NCBI RefSeq assembly: GCF_014650055.1 | Contig: NZ_BMUF01000007.1 | Span: 372,001-436,000 of the forward strand | Length of the DNA: 64,000 nt | Direction: 5' to 3' | DNA from: Streptomyces malachitofuscus | GTDB lineage: Bacteria; Actinomycetota; Actinomycetes; Streptomycetales; Streptomycetaceae | Shown: positions 33,165 through 40,777 of the stretch, in pieces | How positions within the stretch are numbered: position 1 is the stretch's first letter | Layout of the letters: the number at the start of each line of letters is the position of its first letter | Notes under the pieces: generated by a model | What the model was told of the DNA's origin: nothing | The model's database searches: none | Seen by the model: only the letters and a program-made list of their open reading frames with translations | Program-made: the position numbers and the translations under genes

Positions 33165-33368
33165 GTGGACACCCGCGAGGACTTCAACCGCACCGTGGCT
33201 CTGCTCGGCGCCCTGGCCCTGTACGCCCACACCTTCGGCGCCGACCCCGCCTTCGTCGACGCCATCGGCCCGTCCCTGGCTGTCTCCCTGCCCGAACCCC
33301 CGCCCGGCGTCTTCCCGCCCGGCTATGACCCCAACGATGGCCCTCAGTACCCCGGAGGGCAGTCTTGA
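33165..33368 (+). CDS. Small element protein, 67 aa
   Basis: The GTG at 33165 is chosen because GGAGGTGA lies 7 nt upstream; the ATG at 33141 has no Shine-Dalgarno. The protein (MDTREDFNRTVALLGALALYA, then PPGVFPPGYDP) is acidic with a mildly hydrophobic centre. Its TGA overlaps the next ATG (TGATG), so translation is coupled to the DUF2637 gene. Unknown function; similar small proteins occur in AICE transfer operons. Confidence 0.75.
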   Translation: MDTREDFNRTVALLGALALYAHTFGADPAFVDAIGPSLAVSLPEPPPGVFPPGYDPNDGPQYPGGQS

Positions 33369-34021
33369 TGGCACGCCTCCGCGTCGACGCCGTCCTGGTC
33401 CAGGCTGTCATTGCCGGGGCGCTGTCCTTCGCTCACCTGCATGACCTGGCCGCCGCTGCCGGACAGGACGGCTGGAAGGCCTGGGCCTACCCGGTCAGCG
33501 TTGACCTGCTCCTGGTCGCCGCCTGGCGTCGGCTGCGCACGGACGGGCCGTCCCGGCTGGCCTGGAGCTGGTTCCTCATCGCCCTGGTCGCCTCGCTCGG
33601 CGCCAACGTCGCCACCGCCGGACTCCTCGACCTGAACGACGTTCCGGCCTGGCTGCGCATCCTCGTCGCCGCCTGGCCCGCCCTGGCCTTCATGGGCGGC
33701 ACCCTCCTCGCTCACTCGCCCGTGGACCGGTCCGCCCGCGTGCCGGCACCCACCGATCCGGCATCTGAGCCCGTGCCCGAGGTGGAGCGCGAACCGGTGA
33801 CCACCCCCGAACCGGCCCCCGCGCCCGATCAGCCTCCCGCCCTGCCCACCGCACAGCCCTCCCCGACGGTGCCGGTCCCGGCCGCGCTGGTCGACCACGC
33901 CCGGAAGGTCGCCGCCGACCACCAGGAACGGACCGGAGCCCGGATCGACACCGACACCCTCCGCGCCCGCCTCGGCGTCCCGCCGCACCTGGCCGACGCC
34001 ATCGCCGCCCAGCTCACCTGA
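33368..34021 (+). CDS. DUF2637 membrane protein, SpdA/spread-like
   Basis: A 217-aa protein. The N-terminal DUF2637 domain has four hydrophobic helices, including the pattern FAHLHDLAAAAGQDGWKAWAYP and VSVDLLLVAAWRRLR (~18-65) and two more helices to ~115. A Pro-rich linker (120-165) leads to a C-terminal HTH-like segment (VAADHQERTGARIDTDTLRA). Spd proteins spread transferred DNA between hyphal compartments. It is coupled to the upstream gene by TGATG. The assignment is by family pattern and place. Confidence 0.85.
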   Translation: MARLRVDAVLVQAVIAGALSFAHLHDLAAAAGQDGWKAWAYPVSVDLLLVAAWRRLRTDGPSRLAWSWFLIALVASLGANVATAGLLDLNDVPAWLRILVAAWPALAFMGGTLLAHSPVDRSARVPAPTDPASEPVPEVEREPVTTPEPAPAPDQPPALPTAQPSPTVPVPAALVDHARKVAADHQERTGARIDTDTLRARLGVPPHLADAIAAQLT

Positions 34022-34041
34022 ACCCGAAAGGAGACCCCGTC

Positions 34042-34233
34042 ATGCCCGCCCGCGACTTCTTCCACTCCGTGATGCGGATCGGCCCGGTGCAGATCGGCAC
34101 CCACCGCGACCGCAACGGCACCACCAAGCACGCCGCCGTGTGCAGCGCCGACGGGTGCGGCTGGTCCGCCGACTACTCCAGCCAGTCCGCCGCCCAGCTC
34201 GCCGCCCGCACCCACCGCTGCAAGGTCCGCTAG
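34042..34233 (+). CDS. Mobile element transfer protein, 63 aa
   Basis: A small basic protein (MPARDFFHSVMRIGPVQIGTH, then RDRNGTTKHAAVCSADGCGWSADY and HRCKVR). The pattern C-x4-C ... H-x-C could bind zinc. It is a standard member of AICE transfer operons, annotated in related genomes as a mobile-element transfer protein. An AAAGGAG Shine-Dalgarno precedes it, 20 bp after the DUF2637 gene. Confidence 0.85.
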   Translation: MPARDFFHSVMRIGPVQIGTHRDRNGTTKHAAVCSADGCGWSADYSSQSAAQLAARTHRCKVR

Positions 34234-34244
34234 GAGGCCCGCCC

Positions 34245-34400
34245 GTGGATGTCCCGCTCTGGTTCGCCCTGCTGGTCGTCGGAGTCCTCGGCGTCAAGCT
34301 CATCCGCCCGCCGCTCTGGCTGGTCCTGGTGCTGTTGCTCGGCGGCTACCTCCTCGCCGACAGCCTCCTGTCCCCGGTCATCGACACCGCCGTCAAGTAA
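34245..34400 (+). CDS. Very small hydrophobic spread-type protein, 51 aa
   Basis: GTG start at 34245 with TAGGAGG 8 nt upstream, overlapping the stop of the gene before. Two transmembrane helices (LWFALLVVGVLGVKLI and LWLVLVLLLGGYLLADSLL) joined by RPP make up almost the whole protein. Tiny hydrophobic Spd proteins of this kind are typical of pSAM2 and pSN22-like elements. Confidence 0.82.
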   Translation: MDVPLWFALLVVGVLGVKLIRPPLWLVLVLLLGGYLLADSLLSPVIDTAVK

Positions 34401-34412
34401 GGAGATCCGCTG

Positions 34413-34733
34413 ATGTTCCGGCCCAAGCTCCCGACCATGCCCCAGCCCACCGGCACGGCCACCCCGCCCACCGTGGTGGAGCCGACCACCATCACCCCGG
34501 GCACCCCGGTCCCGCCGCCCGCCCCGGCCCCGGTCGCGGCCTCCGCCCGGCCCACGGTCCAGCTCACCCCCGGCACCGCGCTCGCTCTCGTTGGCGGCGG
34601 CACCGCCGTCGTCCTGGTCGTCGGCGCCGTCCTGGTCTCCATGCTCCTGGCCGTCGCCATCACCGCGGCCTCGGTCGCCGTCTGCGCCGTCGTCCTGCGC
34701 TCGCTGCTGGCCTCCGACGGTAAGCGCCGCTGA
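34413..34733 (+). CDS. SpdD-like spread protein
   Basis: A 106-aa protein with a Pro/Thr-rich N-terminal half (~1-50) and a long hydrophobic region (LALVGGGTAVVLVVGAVLV and LLAVAITAASVAVCAVVLR, ~53-97), ending in a basic tail. This matches SpdD-like products of Streptomyces conjugative plasmids, which help intramycelial spread. AAGGAG lies upstream; it is 12 bp after the previous gene. Confidence 0.85.
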   Translation: MFRPKLPTMPQPTGTATPPTVVEPTTITPGTPVPPPAPAPVAASARPTVQLTPGTALALVGGGTAVVLVVGAVLVSMLLAVAITAASVAVCAVVLRSLLASDGKRR

Positions 34734-34825
34734 GCGGCCCCGGAGCGGCCTCTACCGCCAAGTTTCGTCCGCTCCGGGCGCCCTCCCACCTTCCCGATCC
34801 AACGGACCCGAAAGGCAAGCCCATC

Positions 34826-35005
34826 ATGGCCCAGCACACCCCTACAGCGCGCATCTGCCGCGTCTGTGACGGCTTCGCCGCCGTAGCGATCACCACCGGC
34901 ACCCGCCTCCCGGACGGCTCCCGCGCGACCCTTCGCGTCACCTGCCCGACCTGCAAGGGCACCGGCCGCAGCGTCACCACCGCCCTCGTCCGGGCCGGGC
35001 GGTGA
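34826..35005 (+). CDS. 59-aa zinc-ribbon (DnaJ-type CxxC) protein
   Basis: A short gene from ATG 34826 (GAAAGG upstream) to TGA 35003. It carries two CxxC pairs (CRVC at 11-14 and CPTC at 40-43, the latter followed by KGTG). That is half of the CxxCxGxG zinc finger found in DnaJ. It ends 4 bp before the replication-initiator GTG, so it is co-transcribed with rep. It may be a small nucleic-acid-binding or chaperone-like factor for replication or transfer; the function is inferred only from the motif. Confidence 0.78.
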   Translation: MAQHTPTARICRVCDGFAAVAITTGTRLPDGSRATLRVTCPTCKGTGRSVTTALVRAGR

Positions 35006-35009
35006 CCGA

Positions 35010-36404
35010 GTGACCGACACCGCCACCCTGGCGGGCCTGGACCCGACCACCCTCGGCGATCTGCTGCGGGTGGCCGGGTCCCCCGGCTTCGACCGCTGGC
35101 AAGACCAGATCCGTCGCACTGGCGGCTGCGCTGACCCCATCCACCTGACCGGCTGGATGCTCCACAAGGACAAGACCACCGGCGCGACCCTGCATCACTA
35201 CTCGACCGAGGGGGAGCCTGGCGGACGGCTCCGCGTTGCCTGCGGCAACCGCCGTGCCTCCCGCTGTCCTTCCTGCGCCTGGACCTACGCGGGCGACACC
35301 TACCACCTGATCCGCGCGGGCCTGGCCGGTGACGACCGCCGCGACATCCCCGCCACCGTCCGCGACCACCCGCGCGTCTTCGCCACTCTCACCGCACCCT
35401 CGTTCGGTCCGGTCCACAACCGACCCGACCACGGCACCTGCCGCTGCGGCACCCGCCACGCCCCGGACGCCCCCGAGCTGGGCACCGCCCTCGACCCGGA
35501 GACGTACGACTACGCGGGAGCCGTGCTGTTCAACAACCACGCCGGGCAGCTCTGGCAGCGCTTCACCAACCGGCTCCGCCGCGAGATCGCCGCCCGTGCC
35601 GGCATCACCCAACGGGAGCTCCGCGAATGCGCTCGGCTCTCATTCGGCAAGGTCGCCGAGTTCCAGAAGCGCGGCGCCGTGCACTTTCACGCCGTCGTAC
35701 GCCTCGATGGACCCGACGGGCCGGACACTCCGCCGCCTTCCTGGGCCAGCGTCGACCTGCTCGCCGACGCGATCCGCGCAGCTGCGGCGCACTCGTACAC
35801 GTCGGTTTCCGTCCCGGCCGCTGACGGCCAACCGGCGCGCACATTCCGCTGGGGCACCCAGCTCGACGTCCGGCCGGTCAAGGCCTTCGGGGACGGCTCG
35901 GAGATCACCGAACAGGCCGTCGCCTCCTACGTTGCCAAGTACGCCACCAAGGCCGCCGAGAACACCGGCACCCTGGACCGCCGCATCGGGGAGCTCTCCG
36001 AGCTCGACCGCCACCAGGTCCCGGACCACACCCGCCGCCTGATCGAAGCCTGCAAGACGCTCGACCCGCTGTATCCCGACCGGCGGCTGTGGGCCTGGGC
36101 ACACATGCTCGGCTTCCGCGGCCACTTCTCCTCCAAGTCCCGCCGCTACTCGACCACCCTCGGCGCCCTCCGCCAGGCCCGCGCCGACTACCGGGCCGCC
36201 CAGGAACACGCCGCCCTCGGCCTGGACGACCGCGAGCCGGACACCGTCCTCGTCCTGGCCGACTGGCAGTACGCCGGACACGGCCACACCCCGGGAGAGT
36301 CCGCGCTCGCCGCCACCATCGCGCGAGACATCCAGCTCAACCGCGAAACCGCCCGCGAAGAACTCGCAGCCCTGCGCCAGGAAGGAGAGCAGAGCCATGA
36401 ATGA
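35010..36404 (+). CDS. Replication initiator, RepSA-like (HUH rolling-circle type)
   Basis: A 464-aa initiator that nicks the double-strand origin to start rolling-circle replication of the excised element. The HUH motif is HFH (His225 and His227, in RGAVHFHAVVRLDG). The catalytic-Tyr motif is YVAKY (Tyr307 and Tyr311, in ASYVAKYATKAAE). An N-terminal Cys-rich zinc-like segment (CGNRRASRCPSC and CRCGTRH) is typical of the RepSA family. GTG start at 35010. The last 8 bp overlap xis. In pSAM2 the origin lies within or near rep; I cannot pinpoint it here. Confidence 0.92.
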   Translation: MTDTATLAGLDPTTLGDLLRVAGSPGFDRWQDQIRRTGGCADPIHLTGWMLHKDKTTGATLHHYSTEGEPGGRLRVACGNRRASRCPSCAWTYAGDTYHLIRAGLAGDDRRDIPATVRDHPRVFATLTAPSFGPVHNRPDHGTCRCGTRHAPDAPELGTALDPETYDYAGAVLFNNHAGQLWQRFTNRLRREIAARAGITQRELRECARLSFGKVAEFQKRGAVHFHAVVRLDGPDGPDTPPPSWASVDLLADAIRAAAAHSYTSVSVPAADGQPARTFRWGTQLDVRPVKAFGDGSEITEQAVASYVAKYATKAAENTGTLDRRIGELSELDRHQVPDHTRRLIEACKTLDPLYPDRRLWAWAHMLGFRGHFSSKSRRYSTTLGALRQARADYRAAQEHAALGLDDREPDTVLVLADWQYAGHGHTPGESALAATIARDIQLNRETAREELAALRQEGEQSHE

Positions 36405-36609
36405 GCGATACCTCAGTGTTGTTCAGGTCGCCGAACTCCTCGGGACGACCGTTCGTTTCCCGCGGCGCCTGGTCGAGGAGCGCCGCATCACGTACGTGAA
36501 GGTCGGCCGTCACGTACGCATCCCCGAGAGCGCCGTACGGGAGTTCATCGAGGCGAACACGGTGCGGCCGCGCCGACGTGGGGGAGTCCTTCGGGGGGTG
36601 GCTGCCTGA
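36397..36609 (+). CDS. xis: Excisionase Xis (MerR/helix-turn-helix family)
   Basis: A 70-aa DNA-bending accessory factor. YLSVVQVAELLGTTVRFPRRLV is a winged-helix reading head, followed by the wing EERRITYVKVGRHVRIPESAVREFIE. This is the standard excisionase fold used with tyrosine integrases. Its ATG overlaps the rep stop by 8 bp and its TGA overlaps the int ATG (TGATG), so rep-xis-int are translationally coupled. Confidence 0.92.
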   Translation: MNERYLSVVQVAELLGTTVRFPRRLVEERRITYVKVGRHVRIPESAVREFIEANTVRPRRRGGVLRGVAA

Positions 36610-37757
36610 TGGCAGGGAGGCGCCGCCAGTTCGGGCGGGTCCGCAAGCTCCCGTCCGGCCGCTATCAGGCCCGCTACGTCGGCCCTGACGGGCAGCTGCG
36701 TCCGGCCCCGGAAACGTTCCGCACGAAGAAGGACGCGGACGCCTGGCTTGCCGACAAGCAGACCGAGATGCGACGGGGGGACTGGCACGACCCGGACGCC
36801 GGACGGGTGCCGTTCGAGTCCTACGCCCATGCGTGGATCGAGGAACGGGAGGTGACCACGCGGACGCGGCAGCTCTACGCCTCACTGCTCCGACACCACC
36901 TCGCACCCATGTTCGGGTCCGTCAACGTCGCCGACATCTCGCCCCCGCTCGTGCGTCGCTGGCGGGCGGACAAGCTCGCCGCGGGGACGGGTCCCACGAC
37001 CGTTGCCAAGGCGTACGCCCTGCTTCGCGCAATCCTGGGCACGGCTGTCGCTGACCAGATGATCCGGCGCAATCCGTGCACGATCAAAGGTGCGAGCGTG
37101 GTGCACACACCCGAGCGACCGACCGCGACCGTGCAGGAGGTCTACGACCTGGCCGACGCCATCCAGCCGCGCTACCGGGCGCTCGTGCTGATGGCTGGCT
37201 TCCTCGGCCTGCGCTGGGGCGAGCTGATCGGTCTGCACCGGCGGGATGTCGACCTCGACCACGGTGCCGTGCGCGTCCGCCGGGCCGTCGCCGAACTCAA
37301 CAACGGGCAGCGTGAGATCAAGGCACCCAAGAGCGCGGCCGGCAAGCGCACGGTCTCGATCCCGGCCGCGATCCTCCCGGAGATCCGCGAGCATCTGAAC
37401 AACTACGCCGAACCGGGCGCGGATGGTCGGGTGTTCGTGGGTGAGAAGGGGGCGACTCCGCGACGGAACCACTTCAACCGGCTGTGGCGTAAGGCGTGCG
37501 ACGACATCGGGGTCAAGGCCCTGCACTTCCATGATCTTCGGCACACCGGCAACACGCTTGCCGCGTCGACCGGTGCCAGCACCCGCGAGCTGATGGCACG
37601 CATGGGCCACAGCACCGCCCGGGCCGCGTTGATCTACCAACACGCCAGCGCCGAGCGTGACCGGCTGATCGCCGATGCCGTGTCCGGGCTCGTCGACAGG
37701 GGGAGGAAGGGCAAGGATCGGAAGCCCAAGGGGCACGCCGGGGACACGACCGACTGA
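36609..37757 (+). CDS. int: Tyrosine-family site-specific integrase
   Basis: A 382-aa recombinase. It has an arm-binding N-terminus (RRQFGRVRKLPSGRYQARYVGPDG, residues ~4-27), a core-binding SAM-like domain (~65-160) and the catalytic domain (~170-360). Catalytic residues are all present: Arg202 (GLRWGEL), His308-x-x-Arg311 (HDLRH), His334 (MGHST) and Tyr343 (LIYQH). It acts at the 43-bp att core in tRNA-Gly, 69 bp downstream of the gene. Typical AICE order places int next to attR, as seen. Confidence 0.96.
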   Translation: MAGRRRQFGRVRKLPSGRYQARYVGPDGQLRPAPETFRTKKDADAWLADKQTEMRRGDWHDPDAGRVPFESYAHAWIEEREVTTRTRQLYASLLRHHLAPMFGSVNVADISPPLVRRWRADKLAAGTGPTTVAKAYALLRAILGTAVADQMIRRNPCTIKGASVVHTPERPTATVQEVYDLADAIQPRYRALVLMAGFLGLRWGELIGLHRRDVDLDHGAVRVRRAVAELNNGQREIKAPKSAAGKRTVSIPAAILPEIREHLNNYAEPGADGRVFVGEKGATPRRNHFNRLWRKACDDIGVKALHFHDLRHTGNTLAASTGASTRELMARMGHSTARAALIYQHASAERDRLIADAVSGLVDRGRKGKDRKPKGHAGDTTD

Positions 37758-37777
37758 TCGGGCCCCCGGAAAGCGGT

Positions 37778-37816
37778 CAGGGCCAGGCGGAGGAAAGATC
37801 CTCTGACCTGGCCCTG
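37778..37816. terminator. Element-borne copy of the tRNA-Gly/int terminator
   Basis: CAGGGCCAGG...CCTGGCCCTG hairpin with inner GAGGA/TCCTC. It ends int on the plus strand and the tRNA-Gly transcript on the minus strand. A similar, non-identical copy is at 28713-28752. Confidence 0.85.
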
Positions 37817-37825
37817 AGCCATGTG

Positions 37826-37868
37826 GAGCGGGCGACGGGAATCGAACCCGCGTAGCCAGTTTGGAAGA
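37826..37868. repeat. attR: 43-bp core inside tRNA-Gly
   Basis: Identical to attL at 28762-28804. To its right the sequence continues into the intact 5' half of tRNA-Gly, so integration rebuilds a complete tRNA gene. Confidence 0.95.
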
Positions 37869-37897
37869 CTGGGGCTCTACCATTGAGCTACGCCCGC
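37827..37897 (-). tRNA. tRNA-Gly (anticodon TCC)
   Basis: A 71-nt cloverleaf: acceptor GCGGGCG/CGCCCGC, T-arm with GGTTCGATTCC, and anticodon loop CTTCCAA giving TCC. Discriminator is U; CCA is not encoded. It is the integration site of the AICE; its 3' portion comes from the element. Confidence 0.95.
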
Positions 37898-38064
37898 ACG
37901 GAGTGCGCCGCGCGTCGGGTGACTGCGGCACTGACAGGCATCGTAGCGGGTCGTGCGCCTCCGATGCACACCCCGTTTCCGGCCCGCCGCCGGCGCCGCA
38001 CCGCGCCCGGGAAATGCGGCGGCCGATCCGGCCTGGGTGCATGTACCCTACGTGTCGCACCAGA

Positions 38065-38141
38065 CGGGGTGTGGCGCAGCTTGGTAGCGCGTCCGCTTTG
38101 GGAGCGGAAGGCCGTGGGTTCAAATCCCGCCACCCCGACCA
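38065..38141 (+). tRNA. tRNA-Pro (anticodon TGG)
   Basis: Acceptor CGGGGTG/CACCCCG with discriminator A and an encoded CCA (38139-38141). The anticodon loop in CCGCTTTGGGAGCGG gives TGG. T-arm contains GGGTTCAAATCCC. Complete cloverleaf. Confidence 0.95.
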
Positions 38142-38171
38142 CCCACCTGCTCACGCACCGGTGATCGCCTT

Positions 38172-38200
38172 TTGGGTGCCGTAGCCGCTGCCGTTACTAT
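38172..38200 (+). promoter_or_regulatory. Candidate housekeeping promoter of tig
   Basis: TTGGGT (38172-38177), 17-bp spacer, TACTAT (38195-38200), about 107 bp before the tig start. It looks like a sigma-HrdB type promoter. Confidence 0.5.
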
Positions 38201-38306
38201 GCAAGCTGCGCGCCCTGTGTGTCTCTGAAGTCCTCCGGGCGGCGAATCGGCCGGACCGCTCTGGTCCCGGCAGAACCCGAGAAGTCAGCCACAAGGAGAC
38301 CGAACC

Positions 38307-39707
38307 GTGAAGAGCGCCGTGGAGACCCTGAACCCGACCCGGGTTCGGCTCACTGTCGAGGTGCCCTTCGAGGAGCTCAAGGACAGCCTCGACGCGGCGT
38401 ACAAGAAGATCAACCAGCAGGTCACGGTGAAGGGCTTCCGCAAGGGCAAGGTCCCGGCCCGGGTCATCGACCAGCGCTTCGGCCGCGGTGCGGTGCTGGA
38501 GGAGGCCGTCAACGACGCCCTTCCGAAGTTCTACACCGACGCCGTCAACGAGGCCGAGCTGAGCCCGCTGGGCCAGCCCGAGGTCGACATCACGGAGCTG
38601 AAGGACGGCGAGACGCTGAACTTCACCGCCGAGGTCGACATCCGCCCGGCCATCGAGATCCCGGACTACTCCGGCATCGAGGTCGAGGTCGACGCCGTCG
38701 AGGTCACCGAAGAGGACGTCGACAAGTCGGTCGAGCAGCTCCGCGAGCGCTTCGCCTCCACCTCCCCGGTGGAGCGCGCCGCCGAGGACGGCGACGTCGT
38801 CACCATCGACCTGCAGGCCAAGGTCGACGGCGAGGTCCTCGAGGACGGCGTGGCCGACGGCGTCTCCTACACCATCGGCTCCGGCGAGCTGCTGGACGGC
38901 ATCGACGACGCCGTGAAGGGCGTGGAGGCCGGTGGCGAGGCCACCTTCACCTCCGAGCTCAAGGGCGGCTCGGCGGCCGGCAAGGAGGCCGAGGTCACCG
39001 TCAAGGTCACCCAGGTCGCCAAGCGCGAGCTGCCCGAGCTGGACGACGACTTCGCTCAGCTCGCCTCCGAGTTCGACACCCTCGAGGAGCTGCGCGCGGA
39101 CAGCCGCAAGCGCCTGGAGAACATGAAGCAGTACGACCAGGCCACGCAGGCCCAGGAGCGCGTCCTGGAGAAGCTGCTCGAGCTGGTCGAGGTCCCGGTC
39201 CCCGAGAAGCTGCTCGAGGACGAGATCAACACCCGCAAGCACAACCTCGAGCACCACCAGCTCGGCCAGATGGGCCTCGACCTCGCGAAGTACCTGGAGA
39301 TCCAGGGCAAGACCGAGGAGGAGTTCGAGACCGAGACCCGTGAGGCCGCGGTCAAGGGCATCAAGACCCAGTTCGTGCTCGACGAGCTCGTCAAGCAGGA
39401 GAAGCTCAACGTCAACCAGGAGGAGCTCACCGAGCACCTCATGCGGCGCGCGGCCTCCTCCGGCATGTCGCCCGACCAGTTCGCCCAGGCCGTCGTCGAG
39501 CAGGGCCAGGTCCCGCTCCTCGTCGGCGAGGTCGCCCGCGGCAAGGCCCTGGCCGTCGTGGTCGAGAAGGCCACGGTCAAGGACACCAACGGCGAGATCG
39601 TCGACCTCGAGGACGAGGAAGAGGACGAGGCCGCCGAGTCGGCCGAGGCCGCTGCGGAGGGCGAGGGCACCGAGCAGGCCCCCGCCGAGGAGAAGACCGA
39701 GGGCTGA
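38307..39707 (+). CDS. tig: Trigger factor (ribosome-associated chaperone, PPIase)
   Basis: A 466-aa three-domain chaperone that binds the ribosome exit tunnel and folds nascent chains. The N-terminal ribosome-binding domain carries the signature GFRKGKVPARVI (~43-54). The FKBP-like PPIase domain is ~150-235 (AEDGDVVTIDLQAKVDGE). The helical C-terminal domain follows, ending in an acidic tail rich in Glu/Ala. GTG start after AAGGAG. It is monocistronic, with a perfect 18-bp terminator, upstream of the clpP operon as in other streptomycetes. Confidence 0.97.
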   Translation: MKSAVETLNPTRVRLTVEVPFEELKDSLDAAYKKINQQVTVKGFRKGKVPARVIDQRFGRGAVLEEAVNDALPKFYTDAVNEAELSPLGQPEVDITELKDGETLNFTAEVDIRPAIEIPDYSGIEVEVDAVEVTEEDVDKSVEQLRERFASTSPVERAAEDGDVVTIDLQAKVDGEVLEDGVADGVSYTIGSGELLDGIDDAVKGVEAGGEATFTSELKGGSAAGKEAEVTVKVTQVAKRELPELDDDFAQLASEFDTLEELRADSRKRLENMKQYDQATQAQERVLEKLLELVEVPVPEKLLEDEINTRKHNLEHHQLGQMGLDLAKYLEIQGKTEEEFETETREAAVKGIKTQFVLDELVKQEKLNVNQEELTEHLMRRAASSGMSPDQFAQAVVEQGQVPLLVGEVARGKALAVVVEKATVKDTNGEIVDLEDEEEDEAAESAEAAAEGEGTEQAPAEEKTEG

Positions 39708-39732
39708 CCCTCGCGTCACCTCTGACGTGATC

Positions 39733-39771
39733 AGGAAGGCCCCGGGGTGTACAACACCCCGGGGCCTTCCT
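39733..39771 (+). terminator. Terminator of tig
   Basis: A perfect 18-bp stem starting AGGAAGGCCCCGGGGTGT (39733-39750 with 39754-39771) and a 3-nt loop. Confidence 0.92.
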
Positions 39772-39793
39772 GTCCGGCGTCAGGGAACCCACC

Positions 39794-39878
39794 TCAGGGG
39801 CGCGGGGCTGTATCGGTGTGCGGCTCCGCCGCGTGGGCGCGACCAGCCACAGACGGCCCCCAGCCGCCCGCAAACCGA
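39794..39878. repeat. Streptomyces dispersed intergenic repeat
   Basis: The sequence running CAGGGGCGCGGGGCTGTATC ... GCGACCAGCCAC (39794-39850) is one I recognise as a very frequent intergenic motif in Streptomyces genomes. It contains short palindromes (TGCGGCTCCGCCGC). No gene. Only one copy lies in this window, so copy number is not shown here. Confidence 0.5.
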
Positions 39879-40049
39879 ACAGGCACCTCTCTACGCCCCC
39901 GGCGAACACCCCCGTTACCGGGATTCCTCGGCGGAGTCACCGCGTTAGGGTCCTTGAATACCAGGGGACGTGAGTCACCGAATACGGCTCCGACCCCGTA
40001 GGGACACGTGAGACGGCCCGGCGCCGTCGTAAGACGAGCAGGTGGATAC
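39879..40049 (+). promoter_or_regulatory. Upstream region of clpP1clpP2
   Basis: It contains an imperfect palindrome GCGGAGTCACCGC (39931-39943) and TAGGGT (39946-39951). In streptomycetes clpP1P2 is activated by ClgR, so the palindrome is a possible ClgR site, but it does not clearly match the published motif. Confidence 0.25.
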
Positions 40050-40667
40050 GTGACGAATCTGATGCCCTCAGCCGCCGGCGAGCCTTCCATCGGTGGTGGC
40101 CTCGGCGACCAGGTCTACAACCGGCTGCTCGGCGAGCGGATCATCTTCCTCGGCCAGCCGGTCGACGACGACATTGCCAACAAGATCACCGCACAGCTGC
40201 TGCTCCTTGCCTCCGACCCGGACAAGGACATCTACCTGTACATCAACAGCCCCGGCGGCTCCATCACGGCGGGCATGGCGATCTACGACACCATGCAGTA
40301 CATCAAGAACGACGTGGTGACGATCGCCATGGGCCTCGCGGCCTCCATGGGCCAGTTCCTGCTGAGCGCCGGCACCCCCGGCAAGCGCTTCGCGCTGCCG
40401 AACGCCGAGATCCTGATCCACCAGCCGTCCGCCGGTCTGGCCGGTTCGGCCTCGGACATCAAGATCCACGCCGAGCGTCTGCTGCACACCAAGAAGCGCA
40501 TGGCCGAGCTGACGTCCCAGCACACGGGCCAGACGGTCGAGCAGATCACCCGCGACTCCGACCGCGACCGCTGGTTCGACGCCTTCGAGGCCAAGGAGTA
40601 CGGCCTCATCGACGACGTGATCGCCACGGCCGCCGGCATGCCGGGCGGCGGCGGCACCGGGGCCTGA
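40050..40667 (+). CDS. clpP1: ATP-dependent Clp protease proteolytic subunit 1
   Basis: A 205-aa serine peptidase subunit. The triad is Ser99 (GLAASMG), His124 (ILIHQP) and Asp173 (DSDRDRW). Start GTG 40050 (MTNLMPSAAGEPSIGGG) follows AGGTGG; earlier in-frame starts lack support. Actinobacteria make hetero-tetradecamers of ClpP1 and ClpP2, which degrade regulated and misfolded proteins with ClpX or ClpC. ClpP1 matters for aerial mycelium formation in streptomycetes. Operon with clpP2, 110-bp spacing. Confidence 0.97.
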   Translation: MTNLMPSAAGEPSIGGGLGDQVYNRLLGERIIFLGQPVDDDIANKITAQLLLLASDPDKDIYLYINSPGGSITAGMAIYDTMQYIKNDVVTIAMGLAASMGQFLLSAGTPGKRFALPNAEILIHQPSAGLAGSASDIKIHAERLLHTKKRMAELTSQHTGQTVEQITRDSDRDRWFDAFEAKEYGLIDDVIATAAGMPGGGGTGA

Positions 40668-40777
40668 GCGGCCGCACGGAGCCCCCGTGGCCCCGTAACG
40701 CCCGCCGGGCCCCCCGGGCCCGGTGCACAGCCCCAGCAGCCCCGGCCGACCGCCTCAGCCCCTTTCCAGGAGACACC

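Larger units (their letters stand above)
28762..37868 (+). mobile_element. AICE (pSAM2-type integrative and conjugative element) in tRNA-Gly(TCC)
   Basis: A 9.1-kb element bounded by 43-bp identical direct repeats (28762-28804 and 37826-37868), which are the 3' part of the tRNA-Gly gene. It contains all AICE modules: regulation (Nudix/Pif-like, GntR/KorSA-like, SCO3933-like), transfer (FtsK-type Tra and Spd-like proteins), rolling-circle-type replication (HUH initiator) and site-specific recombination (Xis, tyrosine Int next to attR). Every key motif is intact, so the element looks functional. AICEs transfer as double-stranded DNA through a single Tra translocase. Confidence 0.95.

Noticed and set aside
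28762..37868. The integrated element as a prophage.
   Set aside because: No capsid, tail, terminase or lysis genes; FtsK-type Tra, Spd-like proteins, RepSA-like initiator and Nudix/GntR pair define an AICE.
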